DNA from: Pseudomonas morbosilactucae | GTDB lineage: Bacteria > Pseudomonadota > Gammaproteobacteria > Pseudomonadales > Pseudomonadaceae | Length of the DNA stretch: 64,000 nt | NCBI RefSeq assembly: GCF_023241715.1 | Contig: NZ_JALQCW010000039.1 | Span: 30,618 to 94,617, forward strand | Direction: 5' to 3' | Program-made: the position numbers and the translations under genes | Notes under the pieces: model-generated | Told to the model about the DNA's origin: nothing | Database searches by the model: none | The model's input: the letters and a program-made list of their open reading frames with translations, nothing else | Shown here: in pieces, positions 44,504-51,538 of the stretch | Numbering within the stretch: position 1 is the stretch's first letter | Layout of the letters: every line of letters begins with the position of its first letter

Positions 44504-45784
44504 CTACTTCAACGACGAATAAGGGGATGGCGCACCGGGTTTGAACCGACGCTGCACCGCGGCCAGGACCCACAGCAGCCCGGCACCGACACTGGCCAGG
44601 GCCAGCCAGGCAATGGCGTGGCGCAAGTCACCGGCCAGCGCGGTGGCGGCGGCCACCACCAAGGGGCTGACGAACTGGCCGAAATACAGGCAGGCGGTAA
44701 ACCCGCCCAGGCCGCGACCCCGGGTGCGGGCGGTCAAGGCCTCCATCACAGGGGCCATGACGTTGGGCACCAGCAGCCCGGCGCCCAGGCCGTGGATCAG
44801 CACCGCGGGCAACACCTCGGCGTAGCTCTGCCCGCGCATCAGCAACCACAGGCCCAGGCCCAGCAGAAACAACAGCAGCGCGTTGGTGCCGGCGCCGCCC
44901 AGGCGTCGGCGCAATAAGGGCCAGGCCAGGGAGCCGCCCAGTGTCGCCAGCAGGCTGAGGCCGGCGGACAAGCCGATCAGGGTGCTGGAGGTGACGCCCA
45001 GGCTGACCAACAGGATCGGCGTCTGCACCGGCACCACAAAGCTCAAAACCATGCCGCCGAGGATCAACCCATAGCCCAGCAGCAAGGGCAGCAGCGCCAC
45101 CCGCTCCGGACTCTGTTCATACACCTGTGCAGATGCCTGTCCAGCCCCCTGTTCCGCGACCTGGGGTGGGTCGCGCTGGGGTTCCCACAGCACCTTGATC
45201 ATCGCCGGCACCAACAGCAGCGGCAGCAGGTAGAGGAAGAACGGCAAGCGCCAGGACTGCTCGCCCAGGGCCCCGCCGATGATGAAAAACAACGCGCCCA
45301 CCAGGCCGATGGTCACCACCTGCCGGTTGATGTAGCGCAAGCGTTCCTCGCCCTGCCAGTAGTCGGCGATCAAGGTGGCGCAGCTGGTCATTACCGCCGC
45401 CTCCGCCACCCCGAACAGCAAACGCACCAAGACGATCGACGACAAATCACCCAGCAGCGCCGGCACCGCGCCGAGCAAGGCATACAGCACCGTGGCGATC
45501 ACCAGCAGCGCCTTGCGCCCGACCCGGTCGGCCAGCCAGCCGGCCAACGGTGCGCACAGGGCAATGGCCAGGGCCGGGCCGGTGACCGCCAGGGGCACCA
45601 GCAGGTCGGCCTGGGGCGTGATCGGGCCGAACTCGGCGCCGAGCTTGGGCAGGATCGGCGCGATCATCACCGAGCCCATGATGGTCAGGCTGCTGCCCAG
45701 CATCAGCACCAGCCCCTCTCGACGTCCGGTCGCCTGGCGCGCAGCCGCCGGCGCCACATGGGCAGTGGAATGCACAGAAGTCAT
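44504..45784 (-). CDS. MFS transporter
   Basis: A 426-aa transporter of the major facilitator superfamily with twelve predicted helices. The loop 2-3 motif is GWLADRVGRKALL at about residues 83-95, and a long cytoplasmic loop lies near 205-240. The ATG at 45784 follows TGAGGAGC. It is located between a SphA-like outer-membrane gene and the amidase gene on the same strand, so it may import (or export) an aromatic compound handled by this cluster. Unlike the transporter at 34032 it is intact. Substrate unknown. Confidence 0.85.
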   Translation of the reverse strand: MTSVHSTAHVAPAAARQATGRREGLVLMLGSSLTIMGSVMIAPILPKLGAEFGPITPQADLLVPLAVTGPALAIALCAPLAGWLADRVGRKALLVIATVLYALLGAVPALLGDLSSIVLVRLLFGVAEAAVMTSCATLIADYWQGEERLRYINRQVVTIGLVGALFFIIGGALGEQSWRLPFFLYLLPLLLVPAMIKVLWEPQRDPPQVAEQGAGQASAQVYEQSPERVALLPLLLGYGLILGGMVLSFVVPVQTPILLVSLGVTSSTLIGLSAGLSLLATLGGSLAWPLLRRRLGGAGTNALLLFLLGLGLWLLMRGQSYAEVLPAVLIHGLGAGLLVPNVMAPVMEALTARTRGRGLGGFTACLYFGQFVSPLVVAAATALAGDLRHAIAWLALASVGAGLLWVLAAVQRRFKPGAPSPYSSLK

Positions 45785-45794
45785 GGTGAGCTCC

Positions 45795-46726
45795 TCAGAA
45801 ACTTTGCGAGACGCGCAAGGCCACGGTGTAGCCCTCGGCCCGGTTACTGGCGTCGGTCTCTTTGTAGGCATGCAGCCAGATCGGTGGCAGCCCCGGCTTG
45901 AAGTAGCTCAGGGCCGGGCCCACCGCCAACACCCGGGCGCGGTTGCCGCTGGTCAGCCCCGGCGCGTCATCGTCACTGAACTGGCGGTAGTAGTAGCCGC
46001 CGATGCCCGCCGTCCAGGGGCCGAAGTGCTGGCCCACGGCGAACTCGTGGCGATACTCCACGCCATTCTTGTAGTCGGTGTCCGGGTTGCGGGTGTTGAT
46101 GTCCACTTCAAAGCTCGACGACACCTCGAAACCGCTGTCGCTGATCCAGGTGGCGTTGACGATGGGCGAGAAGGTCCAGTGGTTGAGCCCCGGGGAAATC
46201 AGCCGGTTCTTGTCGTAGTCGCCGGTTGGCGCCTGGATCTGCAACTGGGTGTTGACGAACAGGTTGGGCGACAGGGTCCATTGCAGGATCACCGGCAACA
46301 ACTGCACGTCGGCCAGGCGGAACGGGTCGCCTCCAGCTTGAGCGGCCCGCCCGGGGTCGGCACCTCCACCGAGGCGTCCATCTTGAAGAACGGCACCACG
46401 GTGCCGAAGCCGTACTTGGCGCCGAAGATTTCGTGGTCGGTCATGCGCATGTAGGCCAGGCCGATGGACAGCACGTCCAGGGAGAAATGGTTGTCCAGGG
46501 ACCGCCCGTGGCGGTCCTTCTGCACGTTGGCCGAGTAGAACGCCGTGCGCAGGCCCAGGGTGCCGAATGGCGTGGCCGGCGGCATCATCCCGGCGCCGAA
46601 GTCGTAGACCCCGACGGCGGTGGTCGGCGCGCCATTTTCAGTGGCCTGCGCCGTGGCGCACAGGCCCAGGCACAGCAGGCTGAAACAGCCGATGCGGCTC
46701 AGCTTGGAATTATTCTTGTCGTTCAT
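45795..46726 (-). pseudogene. SphA/MetA-type outer-membrane protein, frameshifted
   Basis: An outer-membrane protein of the family annotated as phenol-degradation protein MetA / SphA, thought to form beta-barrel channels for hydrophobic aromatics. Residues 1-27 are a signal peptide (LGLCATAQA). The first frame is good to about residue 132 (PGGPLKLE), then runs to nonsense. The true continuation GDPFRLADVQLLPVILQWTL is in another frame and runs to the stop at 45795. Restoring one base near 46325-46332 (a G in the GAGGCGACC stretch on the coding strand) yields 310 aa. The C-terminus VALRVSQSF ends in Phe as expected for a barrel. Paralogue of the intact gene at 47924. Confidence 0.82.
46710..46717 (-). 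promoter_or_regulatory. Crc/Hfq-type motif at the start of the SphA-like gene
   Basis: AAGAATAA on the mRNA sense, within codons 3-6 of the frameshifted outer-membrane gene; matches AANAANAA. Confidence 0.4.
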
Positions 46727-46804
46727 CGAAGGCCCCTCCCAATCAAGTGGTGTGGGCCATCCTAGTAACGCCCCCGGTCGGCGGGTTATCCGTTTTCAGC
46801 ACAG

Positions 46805-47740
46805 TTAGCGACGGTGCAGGGTCTGCGACGGGGTCTCGCCAAACAGGGTGCGGTAATCGCTGGCAAAACGGCTCAAATGCCAGAACCCCCAGCGTGCCGC
46901 CACCTCTTGCACCCCGTGTTCGCGGGTGCTGTCGCGCAGTTCACGACGCACTGCATTGAGGCGCAGCGCCCGCAAATACGCCACCGGGTTGATGCCCAGG
47001 GTTTCCTGGAAGCAGTACTGGAGTTTGCGCCGGCTGGCGCCGATGTGGTTGCACAGGTCAAGGATCGACAGCGGCTGGTCCAGGTGCCCCAAGGCGTATT
47101 CCCGGGCACGGTCGACCATGCGTTTGCGCGCCGTGGGGTTCAGCGGCGGCGCCTGGTCCGGCGCCACCAGCTCCAGCAACTGCACCATCACCGCATCACG
47201 AATGCCGTGGCGGATCGCCTCGTAACCCAGGAGGTTGGCCCGGTCCTGGTCGGCGCCGGCCAGTTCATCGAACAGCGCGCTCAGCTCGGCTTGCACCGAG
47301 GAGCCCGCAAGGCGGTAACACTTGGGAAGATCGGTAATTCGAAACGCCGCGCCCTGGCGCTCCAACAAATGGGCCAGGGCCTGCTCCTCCACTGCCACAC
47401 CCAGCAAGTCCAGGTGCTCGGGCGTGCGCAGATCCGGCAGGTTACTGCCGTGAGCTACGAGCAGGCTGGGCTCATGAATCGGGTGCCCGGAACAGAACAC
47501 CGGGCCCTGGGCGCTCAAGGGCACGCTGAAGGTAATGGCGCCCTCCCAGGCGGCGCCACTCTTGAGCATGGCCTGATTAGAGCGGTCGCGGACCAATTGC
47601 ATCCAATCGGCCCGCAGTTCGATCAGCTCACCGTCGAAACGCCCGGGGCTGAGTTGGTCATAACGCACCTGCCAGCCACCCATGTTCTGCGCGTGCTGGT
47701 CGATGTCGCTGGTGTGGAAACGCTGCAACGGCGCGGTCAT
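46805..47740 (-). CDS. AraC-family transcriptional regulator
   Basis: A 311-aa AraC/XylS-type regulator with an N-terminal ligand/dimer domain (residues 1-200) and a C-terminal double helix-turn-helix (about 215-310: HLDQPLSILDLCNHIGASRR, then FQETLGINPVAYLRALRLNA, then a second HTH ending SRFASDYRTLFGETPSQTL). I take ATG 47740, which opens with FHTSDIDQHAQNM as in relatives; a longer frame to 47899 is possible but has no better ribosome site. It lies between two SphA-like genes, so it may control the transporter genes downstream, in addition to the sigma-54 activator. Ligand unknown. Confidence 0.85.
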   Translation of the reverse strand: MTAPLQRFHTSDIDQHAQNMGGWQVRYDQLSPGRFDGELIELRADWMQLVRDRSNQAMLKSGAAWEGAITFSVPLSAQGPVFCSGHPIHEPSLLVAHGSNLPDLRTPEHLDLLGVAVEEQALAHLLERQGAAFRITDLPKCYRLAGSSVQAELSALFDELAGADQDRANLLGYEAIRHGIRDAVMVQLLELVAPDQAPPLNPTARKRMVDRAREYALGHLDQPLSILDLCNHIGASRRKLQYCFQETLGINPVAYLRALRLNAVRRELRDSTREHGVQEVAARWGFWHLSRFASDYRTLFGETPSQTLHRR

Positions 47741-47923
47741 CAACGCCGCGCGACGGGCGCCGCAACGGCGCAAAAAGAACGGTTCATCAAGCTGTCCTGT
47801 AAGGCCCGCAAGGCTGACTGGGGCTACACGACGCAAATTCCATTCCGCCGCGCCCGGTGCAGGCGCAGTTGTGCCGAAAACGGCTAGTCGGGCAGCCATG
47901 CCACGCTGCCCGGCCGTTGCGCC

Positions 47924-48871
47924 TTAGAACTTGTGCAACAGGTTAAACACCAGTTTGTTGCCCTCGGTGCGGTTCTCGGCCTGCTGTTCGAAGTAGGCGT
48001 TGACCGACAGTACGTTTTCTTTGCTGAAGGCGTAGAGCACGCCCGGGCCGATGGCCCAGACTTTTTCCCGGCGGCCGCTGACGGCGTGGCCGTCGACTTC
48101 GGTGTCGGTGATCTGCTTGAGCCAGTAGCCGTTGAGCCCGGCGCTGAATTGCTCGCTGAAGGCGTATTGCAGGGTCAGGTTGGCGTGCAGGGCCTGGCCG
48201 GCCTGGGTGTCGCTGACGTCACCAAAACCGGCGGCCGGGTCGTCGTTCTTGCCGTTCCACAGGTACATGAAGCGGCCGCTGGCCGACCACTTCGGGCTGA
48301 ACCAGTAGGTGGCGGCGTAATAGGGGTTGAACGACCAGAAGTTGCTGCCGGGGTTGATCGAGCGGTTGCGGTCGTAGGCGCCAACCGGCACCGAGAGATC
48401 GGCCTCGACGCGCTGGGTCAGCAGCGGGCTGCCATCGGCGCGGGTCAGGGTTGGCAGTTGCAGGAAAGCGCCAAGGATCACGTCGCCAAACCCGGCGCGT
48501 GAACTCAAGGCGGCGTTGTTCAGGCCATCGTCGACATCGACATGGGCCAGGGAGGTGTTGATCAGGGTGACGCCGGGCATGGCGCCATTGGCCAGGGGCT
48601 GGCCGACGTAAATGATCTGGGTGGTGGGCGCCACCACTTCCAGTTGCTGCTTGGGCAACGCCAGTTTGTTGCCGTTGGCGTCGTTGAAACGGTTGGCCCG
48701 GGAATAGGTCAGGTATTCCTCCAGGTACCAGCCCGGCCCGGCCGGTGCCGGTGAGCCGTCATAGAAGCTGGTAGTGCCCAGGTTCAGGCCCGGCAGGTCA
48801 TAGGCCTGGGCGTTGGCGCACAGGGCAACGGAAATCGCGGCCGCAGCGGTCCGCAAGCATGGCTTGAGCAT
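47924..48871 (-). CDS. SphA/MetA-type outer-membrane protein
   Basis: An intact 315-aa outer-membrane protein of the phenol-degradation MetA/SphA family, with a signal peptide ending near residue 23 (CANAQA-YD). LNLGTTSFYDGSPAPAGPGW opens the mature chain, and alternating strands such as VEADLSVPVGAYDRN and ALHANLTLQYAFSEQFSAGL indicate a beta-barrel. The C-terminus LVFNLLHKF ends in Phe. The AGGACT ribosome site lies before ATG 48871. It follows calA in the coniferyl-alcohol operon and probably helps hydrophobic phenylpropanoids cross the outer membrane. An AACAACAA motif lies upstream of its ribosome site. Confidence 0.85.
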   Translation of the reverse strand: MLKPCLRTAAAAISVALCANAQAYDLPGLNLGTTSFYDGSPAPAGPGWYLEEYLTYSRANRFNDANGNKLALPKQQLEVVAPTTQIIYVGQPLANGAMPGVTLINTSLAHVDVDDGLNNAALSSRAGFGDVILGAFLQLPTLTRADGSPLLTQRVEADLSVPVGAYDRNRSINPGSNFWSFNPYYAATYWFSPKWSASGRFMYLWNGKNDDPAAGFGDVSDTQAGQALHANLTLQYAFSEQFSAGLNGYWLKQITDTEVDGHAVSGRREKVWAIGPGVLYAFSKENVLSVNAYFEQQAENRTEGNKLVFNLLHKF

Positions 48872-48889
48872 CGTGAAAGTCCTGTATTT

Positions 48890-48897
48890 TTGTTGTT
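48890..48897 (-). promoter_or_regulatory. Crc/Hfq catabolite-activity motif in the SphA-like leader
   Basis: AACAACAA on the mRNA sense, about 20 bases before the ATG of the intact SphA-like gene. Confidence 0.5.
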
Positions 48898-48953
48898 GTT
48901 CAAGACCCCCGGCGCGGTGAGCCCGCGACCGGGGTTTAACGCCAGTGCGACCT

Positions 48954-49721
48954 TTACACGTAGGTCGCGGCCAGGCCGCCATCCACCGGCAGGTTGACGC
49001 CGTTGACCCAGCGCGCTGCATCCGAGCAGAGGAAGGCAATCACCGCCGCCACCTCGTCGGCCAGGGCCGGACGCTTCATGCGCACGCTGTCGCGGGCCAC
49101 CCGCTCCTCCCCCAGCATGCTCACGAAATCCCCGAGGATCGGCGTCAGCACCGGCCCCGGCGCCACGCAGTTGACTCGCACCGAATGGTCACGGAACCAG
49201 CTGTGGGATTGCTGGTAACTCCAGACGATCAGCGCCTCCTTGAAGTACTGGTAGCAACTGCCCTGGGGCACCGGGTTGGCCGCCAGCCACTGTTGCCCCG
49301 CCGCGTAGGACTCAGTGGCCGCCAGGGCCTTGTGCAGCGCCAGTCGTTCCGGCCACTGGGCACCCAGGATCGACGCCACGTTGACGATGCTGCCCCCCGG
49401 AGTCATGCGCGGCAGCAATCCCTCGCTGAGGTGGCGCAGGCCCAGGTAATTGACCTGGGCCACCGCCTGCACCGGCGCGGTGCCGGGTACGCCGGCGACG
49501 TTGCACAGGGCGTCGATACGCTCCGGCAGGCGTGCCACCAAATCATCGATGCTGGCCGGGTCGCCCAGGTCAGCCTGGAAGAAGCCGTCCAGGGTCAGTT
49601 GCGGTTCGTGGCGATCGATGCCGATCACCCTCGCCCCCTGGAACTGCGCCAGGCGCGCCAGTTCAGCGCCGATACCGGAAGCGGCACCAGTGACCACCAG
49701 GGTTTTGTTATGCAGGTTCAT
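48954..49721 (-). CDS. calA: Coniferyl alcohol dehydrogenase (SDR family, CalA-like)
   Basis: A 255-aa NAD-dependent short-chain dehydrogenase. The cofactor motif TGAASGIG is at residues 11-18, the NVAS serine at 117, and the catalytic pair Tyr157/Lys161 in CYQYFKEAL. From memory the whole sequence, including NVAGVPGTAPVQAV, QVNYLGL, and the ending VDGGLAATYV, closely follows the Pseudomonas sp. HR199 CalA protein, which oxidises coniferyl alcohol to coniferyl aldehyde and is also 255 aa. ATG 49721 with AGAGGG upstream is preferred over TTG 49727. It lies second in a sigma-54-type operon after the aldehyde dehydrogenase, which would take the next step to ferulate. Confidence 0.85.
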   Translation of the reverse strand: MNLHNKTLVVTGAASGIGAELARLAQFQGARVIGIDRHEPQLTLDGFFQADLGDPASIDDLVARLPERIDALCNVAGVPGTAPVQAVAQVNYLGLRHLSEGLLPRMTPGGSIVNVASILGAQWPERLALHKALAATESYAAGQQWLAANPVPQGSCYQYFKEALIVWSYQQSHSWFRDHSVRVNCVAPGPVLTPILGDFVSMLGEERVARDSVRMKRPALADEVAAVIAFLCSDAARWVNGVNLPVDGGLAATYV

Positions 49722-49733
49722 GTTCAAGCCCTC

Positions 49734-49741
49734 TTATTCTT
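49734..49741 (-). promoter_or_regulatory. Crc/Hfq catabolite-activity motif at the calA ribosome site
   Basis: AAGAATAA directly adjoining the AGAGGG ribosome site of calA on the mRNA sense; perfect AANAANAA match. Confidence 0.5.
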
Positions 49742-49782
49742 GTCTAGGCAGGGTGTGGTGCAGGCATGCGCGACGGTGAACG

Positions 49783-51258
49783 TCAGAACGGATAGGCCGG
49801 CGGGGTGTTTTTCACCGTGACCCATTGCCATTGGCTGTACTCGTCCCAGTCCGCCGGGCCGCCGACGCTGCCGCCATTGCCCGAGGCGCCGCGCCCGCCA
49901 AAGGGGTTGACGCACTCATCAGCCACGGTCTGGTCGTTGATGTGCAGCAACCCGCACTGCAGGCGTTCGCCGATGGCCATGGCGCGACCCACCGACGGCG
50001 AAATCACCGCGGCAGCCAGGCCGTATTCAGTGCGGTTGGCCAACTCGATGGCTTCTTCATCGCTGGCAAAACTCACCACCGTGGCCACCGGGCCGAACAC
50101 TTCGTCTTCGAAGGCGCGCATGCCCGGGCGCACACCGCTGAGCACCGTCGGCTGATAGAACAGGCCGTGGGACTCGCCCCCCGCTTCCAGGCGCGCGCCG
50201 GCGTCCAGGGTGTCCCTGACAATCTGCTCCACCCGCTGCAACTGCCGGGCGTTGATCAACGGCCCCAGCGCCGCCTCGCCCCGGGCGGCATTGCCCACGG
50301 TCAGGGCCCGGGCCTTGTCCACCAGCTTGCGCGTCAGGGCGGCGGCGATGGATTCATGCACCAGGATCAAGCCACTGGCCATGCAGATCTGCCCCTGGTG
50401 CAGCCAGGCGCCCCAGGCGGCATTGCTGGCGGCCAGGTCCAGATCGGCGTCTTCGAGAATGATCAGTGGGTTCTTGCCTCCCAGCTCCAGGGCGACCTTT
50501 TTCAGGTGCCGCCCGGCCACCTCGGCCACTTTGCGCCCGGCGCCGGTGGAGCCGGTAAAGGCGATCATCCGCACATTGGGGTCACGGCACAGCGCCTCGC
50601 CGGCATCCGCGGCCCCCGGCAACACCTGCAACAGGCCCTTGGGCAAGCCGGCGGCCTCGAACAAACGGGCAATCAGCAAGCCGCCGCTGATGGGGGTCTG
50701 CGGGTCGGGTTTGAGCACCACCGCATTGCCCGCCGCCAGGGCCGGGGCCACCGAACGCAAGGACAGGATCAGCGGGAAATTGAACGGCGAGATCACCCCG
50801 ACCACGCCGTGGGGCTGGCGCCGCGCATAGGACAAACGCCCCGCTTCGCTGGGCAAGACCAAGCCGTGGGGCTGGGACAGCAACCCTGCCGCCTGGTGCA
50901 GCAACACAATGGCTTCGCGCACTTCGTGCTCACCCTTGAACAGCGCGCCGCCGGTTTCCCGGGCGACATACAGGGCCAGTTCGTCGAAGGATTGCTGGGC
51001 CCAGCCAGCTGCTTTGCGGAACACCTCGGCACGCTGGCGTGGGCCCAGGGCCGCCCAGGCCGGCTGAGCCAGGGATGCTGCACGGCAAGCGGCAGCGATA
51101 TCGGCCGGGTCGGCCATGGCGCTGTGCATCAGCACCTCGCCGGTCGCCGGCTCGATCACCGCTTGCACCGGGGCCGACCCGGGCACCCAGTCACCATTGA
51201 ACAGGCATTGGGACTCAAGGGCCCGCCGCAGAAATTGAGGGGTTTCAGACACAGACAT
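49783..51258 (-). CDS. Aromatic aldehyde dehydrogenase (benzaldehyde/coniferaldehyde type)
   Basis: A 491-aa NAD(P)-dependent aldehyde dehydrogenase of the XylC-like benzaldehyde dehydrogenase group. Asn160 (SPFNFP), Glu258 (LELGGKNP) and the nucleophile Cys292 (GQICMASG) are present. ATG 51258 has GGGAG upstream. As first gene of an operon with calA, it most likely oxidises coniferyl aldehyde to ferulate, feeding fcs at 27209. It is not similar in its N-terminus to the HR199 CalB that I recall, so this would be a non-orthologous solution. A sigma-54 promoter lies 76 bases upstream of the start. Confidence 0.87.
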   Translation of the reverse strand: MSVSETPQFLRRALESQCLFNGDWVPGSAPVQAVIEPATGEVLMHSAMADPADIAAACRAASLAQPAWAALGPRQRAEVFRKAAGWAQQSFDELALYVARETGGALFKGEHEVREAIVLLHQAAGLLSQPHGLVLPSEAGRLSYARRQPHGVVGVISPFNFPLILSLRSVAPALAAGNAVVLKPDPQTPISGGLLIARLFEAAGLPKGLLQVLPGAADAGEALCRDPNVRMIAFTGSTGAGRKVAEVAGRHLKKVALELGGKNPLIILEDADLDLAASNAAWGAWLHQGQICMASGLILVHESIAAALTRKLVDKARALTVGNAARGEAALGPLINARQLQRVEQIVRDTLDAGARLEAGGESHGLFYQPTVLSGVRPGMRAFEDEVFGPVATVVSFASDEEAIELANRTEYGLAAAVISPSVGRAMAIGERLQCGLLHINDQTVADECVNPFGGRGASGNGGSVGGPADWDEYSQWQWVTVKNTPPAYPF

Positions 51259-51333
51259 TGCACACTCCCGGTTCTTGTAATTGTCTTCGTCGTCGCGGCC
51301 CCAAGGGCTCACACAACGCCGTACCAGGCCTTG

Positions 51334-51349
51334 AGCAAGGGCTGTGCCG
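51334..51349 (-). promoter_or_regulatory. Sigma-54 (-24/-12) promoter of the aldehyde dehydrogenase-calA operon
   Basis: On the minus strand the site reads CGGCACAGCCCTTGCT, with the invariant GG and GC ten bases apart, matching TGGCAC-N5-TTGC closely. Transcription would start near 51324, about 65 bases before the aldehyde dehydrogenase ATG. Confidence 0.75.
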
Positions 51350-51459
51350 GTTTCGCCACGGCGCTTGCAGATGACACGCCGACCGCTCTAGCTCAAGCCT
51401 TTGCACGATGGAGCCAGTGACTCATCGCCCGTCCCGGGTGGCTCGTGCGTTGGCTGCGC

Positions 51460-51475
51460 TTGTTCAATTGATAAA
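51460..51475. promoter_or_regulatory. XylR/DmpR-type upstream activator site 1
   Basis: TTGTTCAATTGATAAA agrees with the XylR-class site TTGANCAATTGNTCAA at 12 of 14 defined positions. It is centred about 143 bases upstream of the predicted sigma-54 start site. Confidence 0.65.
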
Positions 51476-51493
51476 GTTATGTTTAATAACTAT

Positions 51494-51509
51494 CTCGCCA
51501 ATTGCTCAT
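51494..51509. promoter_or_regulatory. XylR/DmpR-type upstream activator site 2
   Basis: CTCGCCAATTGCTCAT shares the CAATTGNTCA core. It lies 34 bases from site 1, about 177 bases upstream of the predicted start, and also overlaps the activator gene's own promoter region. Confidence 0.55.
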
Positions 51510-51538
51510 ATCGATCACTCCGTTTCAGGGGCATCACA

